Shown piece by piece: positions 53,237 through 62,865 of a stretch of 64,000 nucleotides of DNA. The translations under genes were made by a program, and so were the position numbers. The notes beneath the pieces are model-generated. The model worked only from the letters and a program-made list of their open reading frames with translations, was not told the origin of the DNA and searched no databases. The DNA lies in contig NZ_SJSM01000001.1 of the NCBI RefSeq assembly GCF_004331685.1, positions 368,994 to 432,993 on the forward strand, in the 5' to 3' direction. The DNA comes from Pedobacter hiemivivus. GTDB taxonomy: Bacteria > Bacteroidota > Bacteroidia > Sphingobacteriales > Sphingobacteriaceae. Each line of letters starts with the position of its first letter. Position 1 is the first letter of the stretch.

Positions 53237-56200
53237 TTAATTAACCTCACTATCCTTCTTTGCAAGGTATTCTGTTGGCATACAATCGTAATATTGCTTA
53301 AATGCGGTAGAGAAATAAGAAGGGGAATTAAAGCCCGACATATAGGCAACTTGTGCAATGGTATACTGTCGAGACTCCATCAATTCCACCGCTTTTTTAA
53401 AGCGGATACGCTTGATAAAATCTGTTGCAGATTCGCCGGTAATCGCTTTCAGCTTTAAATAAAGATTAGACCTGCTCATGCCAATCTCGCGACTAAACTT
53501 ATCTACAGAAAAATCAGACTCAGTAATGTGCGACTCAATTATGGCAATGGCCTCTCTTAAAAAATCCTCATCAAGCGTATTGAAAGCTATATTTTCTGGA
53601 ACGATCTCTTTTGAGCTGGAATAATATTCCTTTAGCCTTTTACGCGAACGGCTGATGTTTTGCAGCTTAGCTTCGAGCAGAACAATAGAAAAAGGTTTGG
53701 TTACATAATCATCCGCTCCTACTTCCAATCCTTTAATCTGGTGGTTGGTTTCATTTTTAGCGGTCAGCAGTATCACCGGAATATGACAAGTTTGAATATT
53801 TTGTTTGATCCGCTTACAAAAATGTATCCCATCCAATTCAGGCATCATTACATCACAAATGATTAGGTCTACAGGCTCTTCTTCCAACAGTGCTAATGCC
53901 TCCTTACCATCATAAGCAACGCTTACCTGGTAAATATTATCAAAGTAATTTTTAAGATAACCTACTATTTCAGGATTATCATCAATCACCATCAGTTTCT
54001 CTTTTTCAAGTGGGGAGCCTTCTGTTTCCAACACTTCAACTTCTTCATTTTCTTCAATCTGGTTACTGACTTCATTTCCGACAGAAAGTTCATACGTTGG
54101 CGCTTCCGCACGTTCATCAGCATCATAAAACTCATCTGCCAATGGTAAAACCACAACAAAAACGCTGCCTTTCCCCAACGTACTATCTACAGTTATTGAT
54201 CCATGATGCAATTCAACCAGGCGCTTGGTAAAAGCCAGACCAACACCTGATCCCAGGTTCATCTCTCTGCCATCTACCTGATAAAATCTATCGAAAACCC
54301 GATCCTTATGTTGTACGTCAATACCAATTCCTGTATCACTCACCTTAATGACTGCATTACCATTCTTACTGGCAAATTCAACATTTATTGAGCCTCCTTC
54401 TGGAGTATATTTAAATGCGTTAGAAAGCAGGTTAAACATGATCTTTTCTACAGCATCCTTATCGAAATAGAAAGGCAACCTCGCCTCTGTAGATCGGAAA
54501 GTATATTTGACTTTGTTCTTTTCAGATAAAGTGGTAAACGAATTATAAACATCATGGATAAAACTAACCATATCCCCTTTGCTTACCTTCAGTTTTTTAG
54601 TCCCTAACTCCGCTTTCTTAAAATCAAAAAGTTGCTCAACTAAATGATACAAACGCTTTGCATTGTGCATCATCAGCTCATGATGTTTCCTTAAGGGTTT
54701 ATCAGTAACTGGCTTACTCAAAATTTCTTCTAATGGGGCAAGAATCAAGGTTAAAGGTGTACGGAACTCATGAGAAACGTTGGTAAAGAACTCCATTTTC
54801 ATCTTGTTGATGTAATCGACCTTTTCATGTTCCACACGCTCCAGCTTTAGTTGGTGCTGTGCTCTGATCCGTTCAGAAACCACACGATATACCAGGTATC
54901 CAGCAGCAGCAAGCAATATGGTCATTAGCAGGTAAAACCAACCACTGTTCCACCAAGGTGGTGAAATCACAATATCCAGACTTTTCTCTGCGCTACTTTC
55001 ACCCAACGGACCAATAGCCTTTACCTTAAATACATACTTTCCTGGCTGCACATTGGTATAACTAGCCTTAGACACCCCTTCGGCCATCTGCCAATCCGCA
55101 TCAAAACCTTCTAGCTTATATTCGTATTTTGTTTTATTGGGTGAGATGTAATTGAAAGCATTAAAAAAGATCGTGAATTGCTTAAACTCATGCTTAAAGG
55201 TCAACCTTTTTGCCTGATCGATGTGTTGATCCAGGATATCTGAACCATCATTAGGCACAACTGTTTTATTAAATACCTCGATACCAGTGAAGTTTACCTT
55301 TAACTTCATTGGCTCTTGCTTTAAGGCTTTTGGATAGAAATAGGAAATCCCATTTATCCCCCCAAAAAGCATCATCCCATCGGCTGCCTTACAAAAAGCA
55401 TAGAGATTAAACTGGTTGTTCTGCAAACCGTCCTTATTGTCAAAAATCTGTATTTTACGGGTATCCGGATTAAACTTAACCAAACCTTTATTGGTCGAAA
55501 TCCATAAAAAACCCTCATCATCAGGTACTATGCCGTAGATCGTTCCTTTAAGGAAATCCTTACGTGTATTAAAACTGACAAATGATCGCTTACTTTCATC
55601 AAATAGGTTTAATCCATCGCGAGTACCTATCCATATCCGCTTTTTATTGTCCTCAGCGATACAACTTACCACATCATTGCTGAGTAAAGTACCCGGAAAA
55701 GCATCAAACAATTGATTATCCGGGTAAAACATATTTACACCATTTGTTGTACCTATCCAGATTCTCTTTTTAGAATCCTCAAGCAAATAGGTTACCTCAT
55801 CAGAAGTTAACCGCTTCCCAGCCTTATCAATGTAAACATGTTTAAAAGACTGATCGGCAAGATTAAACTCATCAAAGCCGGTACGTGTCCCCACCCATAT
55901 TCGATTCTTATGGTCTTTTAACAACGCATAAACCATGTTTCCCGCAATACTTTTTGGATCTGTAGACGAATGTTTGTACACCCTACTTTTTCCAGTAGCA
56001 GGATCAAAGTAATTCAATCCTTCATTGTGCGTACCGACCAGCAATTTACCGCTCTGATCAAAAATGATAGCTTTGATGTTATTAGAGCTTATTGCGCCCT
56101 GACCAGATTCTTTATAGGTATAATATTTAATTGTATTGGCCTGTCTGTTCCAATAATTTAAGCCTTTATCGTTGGTACCGATCCAGAAATCACCTTTACT

Positions 56201-57304
56201 ATCCTGCTTAATTACGTTTACGACCTGATCGTTTAAAGACAGCGTTCCCGTATTCTGATTTAAGATATTAAACTTAATGTCATTATGATGGTAATAGTTT
56301 ATCCCACCATAAAAAGTACCCAACCACATTCCATCCTGCTTATCGCGATATACGCAACGTACAGAGTTCTGATTAATGGTATAAGGGATAGAAACATGGT
56401 GATAATAATTTTGAATAGTACCGTCCTTAGCATCAAGGATAGAAAGACCTCTAAAGGTGCCCAGCCAAATGTTGCCCTGTGCATCCTTATTGATGCCACG
56501 AACGTCATTATCAGCAAGTCCGGTAGAATTGCTGGTATTGTGCCTATAATTACTCAATGCAGCAGTAGTCGTGTTGTATTTAATTAATCCATGACCTTCA
56601 GTACCAACCAATAACGATTGCACGTCGATAAAAACCTCATTGATTCTAGGCTTATCTACACCCAGATTTATAGCTGTCAGTTTCTTGGTAGCCCCATTCA
56701 GCTTAAACAAGCCAACATCAGTTCCCACCAGCAAGGTATTTTTTAACAAGGCTAGACGCGTTATGGATCTAATATCATAAGCCGAAGCATCAAAATTGAT
56801 CTGCTTAAACTGAGCGGTTTCTTGATCCAGATAAAAGATCTCTCCTGCACTTGAGCTGGCCCAGATCAACTTCCCTGCATCTTGTATAATTGATGAAATG
56901 TACCATTCGCCAGATTTGCGTGGTAATTTATAATTCTCAAAACTATTAGTTGCATAGTCGTAACGACTCACACCTTGGTTACCACCCACCCATAACTGGC
57001 CTTTATGGGCCAGGTAAATGCTACGTATATAGTTGGATTGCAGACTGGTTTTATCGGTTTTAGAAGGTCTATACACAGTAAAACTTTCGCCATCATAGCG
57101 GTTAAGTCCATCCTGAGTAGCCATCCACATAAAGCCAAGCGTATCCTGTACAATAGAGAACACTGTACTTTGAGACAAACCTTTATCAACAGAAACACCT
57201 CTAAAATAACGTTTTACAGATTGTTCAGCAATATCTTGTGCATGTAGGGTCTGGACCGATAGTACCAACCACACCAACAAACAAAAACATATCGCTTTCC
57301 TCAT
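53237..57304 (-). CDS. Hybrid two-component system sensor/regulator (HTCS)
   Basis: A 1355-residue single-chain regulator. After a signal peptide (ends LHAQ), two-component propeller repeats fill about 25-690 (YFRGVSVDKGLSQSTVFSI, then many WIGT..GL motifs), forming the periplasmic sugar sensor. A Y_Y_Y domain (about 700-775) and one membrane helix (WFYLLMTILLAAAGYLVYRV) follow. Then come a HisKA domain with His845 in NVSHEFRTP, an ATPase domain (FNLLSNAFKYTPEGG, DTGIGI near 990) and a receiver with Asp1151 in IICDVMMPELDG. The AraC helix-turn-helix domain spans about 1258-1350. Binding of an oligosaccharide would trigger phosphorelay and DNA binding. It lies 15 bases after the lyase gene and is the only HTCS in the window. 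Confidence 0.96.
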   Translation of the reverse strand: MRKAICFCLLVWLVLSVQTLHAQDIAEQSVKRYFRGVSVDKGLSQSTVFSIVQDTLGFMWMATQDGLNRYDGESFTVYRPSKTDKTSLQSNYIRSIYLAHKGQLWVGGNQGVSRYDYATNSFENYKLPRKSGEWYISSIIQDAGKLIWASSSAGEIFYLDQETAQFKQINFDASAYDIRSITRLALLKNTLLVGTDVGLFKLNGATKKLTAINLGVDKPRINEVFIDVQSLLVGTEGHGLIKYNTTTAALSNYRHNTSNSTGLADNDVRGINKDAQGNIWLGTFRGLSILDAKDGTIQNYYHHVSIPYTINQNSVRCVYRDKQDGMWLGTFYGGINYYHHNDIKFNILNQNTGTLSLNDQVVNVIKQDSKGDFWIGTNDKGLNYWNRQANTIKYYTYKESGQGAISSNNIKAIIFDQSGKLLVGTHNEGLNYFDPATGKSRVYKHSSTDPKSIAGNMVYALLKDHKNRIWVGTRTGFDEFNLADQSFKHVYIDKAGKRLTSDEVTYLLEDSKKRIWIGTTNGVNMFYPDNQLFDAFPGTLLSNDVVSCIAEDNKKRIWIGTRDGLNLFDESKRSFVSFNTRKDFLKGTIYGIVPDDEGFLWISTNKGLVKFNPDTRKIQIFDNKDGLQNNQFNLYAFCKAADGMMLFGGINGISYFYPKALKQEPMKLKVNFTGIEVFNKTVVPNDGSDILDQHIDQAKRLTFKHEFKQFTIFFNAFNYISPNKTKYEYKLEGFDADWQMAEGVSKASYTNVQPGKYVFKVKAIGPLGESSAEKSLDIVISPPWWNSGWFYLLMTILLAAAGYLVYRVVSERIRAQHQLKLERVEHEKVDYINKMKMEFFTNVSHEFRTPLTLILAPLEEILSKPVTDKPLRKHHELMMHNAKRLYHLVEQLFDFKKAELGTKKLKVSKGDMVSFIHDVYNSFTTLSEKNKVKYTFRSTEARLPFYFDKDAVEKIMFNLLSNAFKYTPEGGSINVEFASKNGNAVIKVSDTGIGIDVQHKDRVFDRFYQVDGREMNLGSGVGLAFTKRLVELHHGSITVDSTLGKGSVFVVVLPLADEFYDADERAEAPTYELSVGNEVSNQIEENEEVEVLETEGSPLEKEKLMVIDDNPEIVGYLKNYFDNIYQVSVAYDGKEALALLEEEPVDLIICDVMMPELDGIHFCKRIKQNIQTCHIPVILLTAKNETNHQIKGLEVGADDYVTKPFSIVLLEAKLQNISRSRKRLKEYYSSSKEIVPENIAFNTLDEDFLREAIAIIESHITESDFSVDKFSREIGMSRSNLYLKLKAITGESATDFIKRIRFKKAVELMESRQYTIAQVAYMSGFNSPSYFSTAFKQYYDCMPTEYLAKKDSEVN

Positions 57305-57319
57305 AGCACCGACACAAAA

Positions 57320-59962
57320 TTACTTACGTTTAAATCCAGCATCAAAATTAACTACATCTGGCCAACTATCCACAACTTCTTGTCTATTTAATGCATTATT
57401 TTTAAATTCAATTAACATAGAGCTACCTTTTAAACGATGCTCATAGGCTTTTCCATTCATTTTAATAGCCATAGCACCATAACTAAAGGCAGCATTTTCT
57501 ACAGCTGATTTTACAACCAACGATGCTGGATTAGCCGAATTTAGTTCAGCTATAATATCCCAGTCACCTACTTTTAGGTTATAAAGCCCCTTTGCATCAT
57601 TCACTACTTTAATCACCTCTACTGTCTTGTTTTTTAACTGAATAATGGTTAAAAACCGATTTACCTGCACAGGATTAACCGTACTTACACCTGCATGCCA
57701 TTGGCTTTTGAATTCGATGATATTTCCTTCATCATCGGTCTTACCTTTCCAGTTTTTTGCAGGGTAATTGTATTTGTCATGGATGACCATTTGCAAAGGA
57801 GTATGTGCGTAAATAGCCGCGCTTACACTACCAAATCCTATTTTCACATCAAATTGCTGTTGTAGGGCATTTGCAGTACTTTTTCCATTCATTACAAATG
57901 GGCTGTGTAGCTGGGTAGTCCATTTTACAGGTTTGTCAGCTTCCAATTCATCATATAACACCACATAATTGCTATCCAATTGTAGCATGTGTCTTCGGTA
58001 CAATTTCACACCAGAATTGCCATAACCACTACTTTGATCAGCTTTAATTCCGATTTCTTTAAAGCGGCCCAACCAAAAATCGGTAGTCACCTCGCCATAG
58101 GCATTGGAGGCGTCGCCCAAAGCGTATTGAATATGCTCCCCTGTCATAAAGCGTGGCATCCATCCGTAGCCATCCTCACCTATCCTTTGGCCAAGGCTAT
58201 CTGCTAAAATCGTATTGTATCCTCTCGATGAGCGATAATCCAAAAGGTTATGCGCATCACTAAAATTGCTGTAAAATCCAGTACCACCAAATACCTTTTT
58301 ACCTTTATAATTGATCGTAAATGCATTTTGAGCAGCATGACCATGACCCGCAGCACCAAAAGGATTGGCCATTAAATAACTCGCCAGTTCGTTATCTGCA
58401 TGCGTCAAGTCGGAATGCATAGCTGCTAAACCAATATCCCTAAATTCCCTACCTTTTGGCAAAGCCGAAGGCAAAGCTGTTTTTCTTAACACTTTTGGAT
58501 TGAAATTCAACAATCTAAACAACTGAAAATCATCATTCCCTTTAAAATATTCAGGTTTACTTTTCTTTATTTCTGAAACATACCAGTTTAGGTATGGATT
58601 GTTCATTTTCATCGAAAGTGCATCAGCAAATATGGCTTGCATCTTCACCACCCCCTTTAAATTCTCGTGCATATCACCCACCGCGGTAGATGTTGAATTT
58701 GGCGGGTAGCTATACAACAGATAATATGGAAGATTCTGCATCCAGGGCTGTTTAAAATAATCTATCCCAGAAATATTACCAAATAGCTCTGGCAAATAGA
58801 TCAATGTTTCATAATGCACCCTAAAATAACCATTACCTTCGTGCCAGCCTCCATCGTTAGTTCCCAATACCGGGAAACGTGCAGTCCATACTTCATACAC
58901 ATAAGTCAGCCATTCATTGGCTTCAGGCAAATCACCTGCTACAGCAACCGCTGCAATAGAGAAATTGCGCAAAATATGTTGCCAAACATGGTTATCACAC
59001 ATTTGAAGTTCAAAGCGGTTGGGCAAACCTTCATAGATCCTTTGCCCACGTATGCCGATCGTCTTTTTCAATACAGCTTTTTCTTCTGCAGTCAGTAACT
59101 TATATCCAGCATCATACAGCCAGGCCAAACCTTCAAGAATATTTCCATTGTTAAAATCATCGCGGGTAGCCAAGCTCTCCGGATTCATCTTAGCCACATG
59201 AACGGCTCTTTTTATCGCTTCTTTGATAAAACGTTCATCTTTGCTTAACTGATAAGCAATACATAAGTTTCTGATGGGTGTAGCAACCTTTTCGCCAAAG
59301 CCATGGTACATAAACTCTACCATCTGCTTGCGTTGCAGGGCAGTCATCCCTGTGGTATCGCGTGGACGTGTTGGTTTTTCTTCAGGCAAAGGTTGCCCTA
59401 GTAATTTCGTTGAAGCAGCTATAAAAAGCTTCGCTTCGGGGTTTTGCTGATTGTTGGTATAAAAAGCATCAGCATCTTTGTTCATGCCCCATAAGCGAGG
59501 ATGAGCAGCCTTACTCTTTTCCAACACTGTTGATACAGCAGGTGAAACAGCCAAGTTTTTTGCCTTCTTTTTAACTACAAAATCATATACGGGCGACCAG
59601 TTCCATTTCCCTCCAGCTTGCTCAACTGCGGCATATTTCCAATACCATCTACCTGGTTTTAGGCTTCGATGTAATGGGTATACCGCCCAACGTTGTTCGG
59701 CACCTGCAATCACATCCTTTTTAAACAGACTATCTGTTGCCAATAGCACTTTGTATTTTACAGTTTTACCTTTTATCCCAGGCCAAAGCAAATATGGACT
59801 GTCATTGGGGACTTCAACACGGTTTACAGGATATGCCCATTCGCGGGTACGTGGGTGAAGCATCCCAGTATCCAGCTGTTTAATAACCTGCTGTTGATCG
59901 GTTTGGTTAACCGGCGAAAAAAGCAAGGCCGATTGAAGGATGATTGCTAAGCTTGTAGCCAT
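57320..59962 (-). CDS. DUF4962 / heparinase II/III-like polysaccharide lyase
   Basis: An 880-residue secreted protein with a weak N-terminal signal (MATSLAIILQSALLFSP). It has a fibronectin-like lead (about 35-130: TREWAYPVNRVEVPNDSPYLLWPG, PGRWYWKYAAVE) and a helical toroid (about 150-490) containing MCDNHVWQHILRNF and LGTNDGGWHEGNGYFRVHY. A beta-sandwich of heparinase II/III type (about 515-850) holds PFGAAGHGHAAQNAFTI. The His and Tyr residues in these three blocks are the expected catalytic set for beta-elimination of uronic-acid glycans. The layout matches DUF4962 proteins. Relatives act on glycosaminoglycans, alginate or similar uronates. Adjacent sulfatases suggest a sulfated uronate glycan, but the substrate is unproven. 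Confidence 0.78.
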   Translation of the reverse strand: MATSLAIILQSALLFSPVNQTDQQQVIKQLDTGMLHPRTREWAYPVNRVEVPNDSPYLLWPGIKGKTVKYKVLLATDSLFKKDVIAGAEQRWAVYPLHRSLKPGRWYWKYAAVEQAGGKWNWSPVYDFVVKKKAKNLAVSPAVSTVLEKSKAAHPRLWGMNKDADAFYTNNQQNPEAKLFIAASTKLLGQPLPEEKPTRPRDTTGMTALQRKQMVEFMYHGFGEKVATPIRNLCIAYQLSKDERFIKEAIKRAVHVAKMNPESLATRDDFNNGNILEGLAWLYDAGYKLLTAEEKAVLKKTIGIRGQRIYEGLPNRFELQMCDNHVWQHILRNFSIAAVAVAGDLPEANEWLTYVYEVWTARFPVLGTNDGGWHEGNGYFRVHYETLIYLPELFGNISGIDYFKQPWMQNLPYYLLYSYPPNSTSTAVGDMHENLKGVVKMQAIFADALSMKMNNPYLNWYVSEIKKSKPEYFKGNDDFQLFRLLNFNPKVLRKTALPSALPKGREFRDIGLAAMHSDLTHADNELASYLMANPFGAAGHGHAAQNAFTINYKGKKVFGGTGFYSNFSDAHNLLDYRSSRGYNTILADSLGQRIGEDGYGWMPRFMTGEHIQYALGDASNAYGEVTTDFWLGRFKEIGIKADQSSGYGNSGVKLYRRHMLQLDSNYVVLYDELEADKPVKWTTQLHSPFVMNGKSTANALQQQFDVKIGFGSVSAAIYAHTPLQMVIHDKYNYPAKNWKGKTDDEGNIIEFKSQWHAGVSTVNPVQVNRFLTIIQLKNKTVEVIKVVNDAKGLYNLKVGDWDIIAELNSANPASLVVKSAVENAAFSYGAMAIKMNGKAYEHRLKGSSMLIEFKNNALNRQEVVDSWPDVVNFDAGFKRK

Positions 59963-59965
59963 GTT

Positions 59966-61345
59966 TTATTTTTTTAGCGCATAAAATGAGTCCTGATGTG
60001 TTTTACACCAATTCTTAAGATAGGTACGCATTTGGTTCAGTTTCTTCTTATGGGTAGATTTTACAGCTAGATTATTTGTCTCACCTGGATCTTTTTCAAG
60101 GTCAAACAATTGCTCTCTAATCTCTCCTTTATCGTAAACGATATATTTAAAATCTTTGGTAATCACCGCTCTACCTTTGATACCCAATAAGATTTCATTA
60201 TCAGCAAAGTCTGTTTCTATAACTAGCGTATCACGCAGTTTAACTGCAGGGTTTTCAATACGTTTACTTAAATCAAGCCCTTTTAAATAAGCTGGAGCTT
60301 CGACACCTGTAAAGCCACAAATTGTAGGGATAATATCAATGCCATTGCAAACCAACTGATCGTCGGTTTTTGCTTTCCATTGTCCAATCTTAGAGATCAT
60401 AAATGGTATTTTAGCTGATTCTTCATAAAGAACCTGTTTTTGGTTCCATTCATGTGCAGCATAACCGTCGCCATGATCACTGGTAAAAATGATGATGGTA
60501 TTGTCTTCGATACCATATTTCTTTAATGAGCCTAAAACCATAGCTACATAGTTATCAACCTTCTCCACCAATCGGTTATAAGCCCAACGGTATTTACGCC
60601 ATTGCGTTTCATTCCAGCCGACTGATGGATAGGTACGCGGGCTTACTTTTTGTTGTTCTCTAATAATAGCTGGCTCATTTGGATTGATCCGCCAGTTGGC
60701 TGGTAATTTAGGGCAAAATGCAGTATCAGGTGCTGTACCCAATACATCCATTTTCAATTCATCGCCCCTCGCCCACTCACAAATGTCATGGGGATTAAGA
60801 AAGGAAGCCACCAATAAGAATGGGTTAGCTTTATTCTTTTTAATAAAAGCAGCACAACGTGATGGTGTAACTGCATCTGTATAATCGCCGGCACCGGTAT
60901 TTTCGATGGTTTCAAAACCATGTTGCTCTATTTTTGCAACAGGAACAGGCAGGTGCCATTTGCCGACATAGCCGGTTTTATAGCCCCCTGCCTTTAGTAT
61001 TTTTCCCATCATCAATACAGAATCCGGCCATTGTCCGTCTTTTTCAGGTGCATTTCCTGTAAAGCCGCTTTCATGGGGCATTTTGCCACTAAAGATGGAT
61101 GATCTGGAGGGCGTACAAAGTGGCTGGGCACAATAAGCACGGGTAAAACGAGTTCCATTTGCCGCCAGCACATCCATTGCAGGCGTATGTAGATCTTTAT
61201 TACCTGCATTACTCATCGCATCAGCAGTTTGCTGATCCGTCATAATAATGATAATATTAGGCTTTGAAGCATTTGCCTTTTGGACTTGTGCTTTAGCATT
61301 TCCAAATCCTGCCAGTAAAGCGGCGGCCATCAATAGTCCTTTCAA
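59966..61345 (-). CDS. Type I (S1) sulfatase, TTG start
   Basis: A 459-residue secreted sulfatase; signal ends NAKAQ (residue 20). The formylglycine motif is CTPSR with Cys77, preceded by metal-binding IIIIMTDQQT (Asp37). KTGYVGKWHLP near 120 and FTSDHGDGYAAHEWNQKQ supply further metal and sulfate-binding residues. It hydrolyses a sulfate ester after Cys is converted to formylglycine; no maturase gene is visible here. The start is TTG at 61345, supported by a strong AGGAGG 5 bases upstream, rare in Bacteroidota. An ATG at residue 6 would leave a shorter signal. The gene is followed after 3 bases by the lyase. Confidence 0.93.
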   Translation of the reverse strand: MKGLLMAAALLAGFGNAKAQVQKANASKPNIIIIMTDQQTADAMSNAGNKDLHTPAMDVLAANGTRFTRAYCAQPLCTPSRSSIFSGKMPHESGFTGNAPEKDGQWPDSVLMMGKILKAGGYKTGYVGKWHLPVPVAKIEQHGFETIENTGAGDYTDAVTPSRCAAFIKKNKANPFLLVASFLNPHDICEWARGDELKMDVLGTAPDTAFCPKLPANWRINPNEPAIIREQQKVSPRTYPSVGWNETQWRKYRWAYNRLVEKVDNYVAMVLGSLKKYGIEDNTIIIFTSDHGDGYAAHEWNQKQVLYEESAKIPFMISKIGQWKAKTDDQLVCNGIDIIPTICGFTGVEAPAYLKGLDLSKRIENPAVKLRDTLVIETDFADNEILLGIKGRAVITKDFKYIVYDKGEIREQLFDLEKDPGETNNLAVKSTHKKKLNQMRTYLKNWCKTHQDSFYALKK

Positions 61346-61358
61346 TTGTACCTCCTCT
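61345..61358 (-). promoter_or_regulatory. Strong Shine-Dalgarno and TTG start overlapping the upstream stop
   Basis: On the minus strand AGAGGAGG (opposite 61351-61358) covers the last bases of the upstream sulfatase stop region (61357) and lies 5 bases before the TTG at 61345. Clear Shine-Dalgarno sequences are uncommon in Bacteroidota, so this one likely decides the start and couples translation of the two sulfatases. Confidence 0.6.
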
Positions 61359-62856
61359 ATTTTAAATAATCGTAAGCAGAATCTAAATTAAATCGCTTTT
61401 GCATTTCCTTGTTTGGTTTCGGTTTTTTATCAACCTCGCTAAAGTAGTCAGCCGTATCCCAAACCTTTGTATCACCACCAGTTTCTCTGGGATCCTGTGT
61501 TTTCACCAGGTAATCACGCATTTGAACAGCTAATTTTTCTTTAATTTTAGCATATGCGGGATCTGCAGCCAGGTTATGTAATTGATCCGGATCTTTGTTA
61601 ATATCGAATAACTCTTCAGCAGGCCTTTTACCCATTGATAATTCAAAAAAGGGTTTAACTTTTGGGTCATTTCTATTTTCGATTAGATAGTACTTAGTTG
61701 CACCTGGCCAGTTGAACATATATGGATCTATATCTCCATAAAACGGTGGGTCACCCGCTGGCCATCTGTTTGACTCATAGTTTTTAATATATAAAAATTC
61801 TTTAGTACGTATTGCCCTACCCGGATAACCTAAACCATGCTGCCTAACAAAAGCATGACGCTCACGGCCAAGTACCACATAATCTCTTTGTTTTTCTTCT
61901 TTTTCACCTGCTGTTACAATTGGCAATAAACTTTTACCCGTCATATCAGCTGGTACAGCTACCTTACCTAACTGTAAAAATGTAGGTGCTAAATCGTTTA
62001 GAGTTACCAAATTATCAGCTACTACATTCTGCTTAAATTTACCTGGCCAAGATATAATAAGTGGCACATGTGTACCAAAATCGTATAAATTAGCTAAGCC
62101 ACGCGGCATCTGCCAACCGTTATCACTGCAAACCACAATAACGGTGTTTTCCAATTGGCCAGTTGCTTTCAATTCCTTTAGGGTCTCACCAATTTCTTTG
62201 TCAAATGTTTCTATTGCTGCATAATAATCAGCGATATCTTTTCTGATATCGATTTGGTCAGGTAAATACCCAGGTACTTTTACTTTGGCAGGGTCTATTC
62301 CAGCCTTTTCTCCAGAACCTTCTACATAAGGTCTATGTGGGTGCAAACTACTTAGCCAATAACTCCAAGGTCCTTCTGGTTTATTCTTTAAGAATTCCGC
62401 GAAACTAGCAAACTTGTTTCCTCCAGGATTTCTAGGACGTTTATTTGCTTCAAAACTTCCTGGTCCCCATCCTTTTCCCTGGTAACCAACAGCATAACCT
62501 GATTCTTCTAATAAGTCAGGATATACTTTGTATTGAACAGGCAATACGCCCCATAAATTAGCACCTTCTTTTAAACGCCAGATATCTTGTCCAGCCAACA
62601 TGCCTGCCCTTGCCGGTGTACAAGAAGGAGAACTACAAAAAGCATTGGTAAAACGCACTCCTTGCTTGGCTATTAAATCCATATTTGGTGTGCGTACTGT
62701 TTTATCGCCATAACTACCTACGTGATTCCATGACTGGTTATCAGACATGATCATAAGGATATTTGGACGTTCTGGCTTCTTTTCAGGAGCACAGGAAGCC
62801 CAGGTTAGCACTATCATTAGTGCAGCAGGGATGTATTTAAAATTGTTAAATTTCAT
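61357..62856 (-). CDS. Type I (S1) sulfatase lipoprotein
   Basis: A 499-residue sulfatase lipoprotein with lipobox TWASC (Cys22). The formylglycine motif is CTPAR with Cys79, and metal-binding ILMIMSDNQSWNHVG lies at 33-47. Further blocks are VYPDLLEESGYAVGYQGKGWG, LSSLHPHRPYVEGSG, TVIVVCSDNGWQMPRG and GTHVPLIISWPGKF. The C-terminal ELFDINKDPDQLHNLA is the usual family closing motif. The order resembles heparan N-sulfatase-like Bacteroidota enzymes, but the position of the sulfate on its substrate cannot be read. Second of three sulfatases in this operon. Confidence 0.93.
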   Translation of the reverse strand: MKFNNFKYIPAALMIVLTWASCAPEKKPERPNILMIMSDNQSWNHVGSYGDKTVRTPNMDLIAKQGVRFTNAFCSSPSCTPARAGMLAGQDIWRLKEGANLWGVLPVQYKVYPDLLEESGYAVGYQGKGWGPGSFEANKRPRNPGGNKFASFAEFLKNKPEGPWSYWLSSLHPHRPYVEGSGEKAGIDPAKVKVPGYLPDQIDIRKDIADYYAAIETFDKEIGETLKELKATGQLENTVIVVCSDNGWQMPRGLANLYDFGTHVPLIISWPGKFKQNVVADNLVTLNDLAPTFLQLGKVAVPADMTGKSLLPIVTAGEKEEKQRDYVVLGRERHAFVRQHGLGYPGRAIRTKEFLYIKNYESNRWPAGDPPFYGDIDPYMFNWPGATKYYLIENRNDPKVKPFFELSMGKRPAEELFDINKDPDQLHNLAADPAYAKIKEKLAVQMRDYLVKTQDPRETGGDTKVWDTADYFSEVDKKPKPNKEMQKRFNLDSAYDYLK

Positions 62857-62865
62857 CTTTATGAT

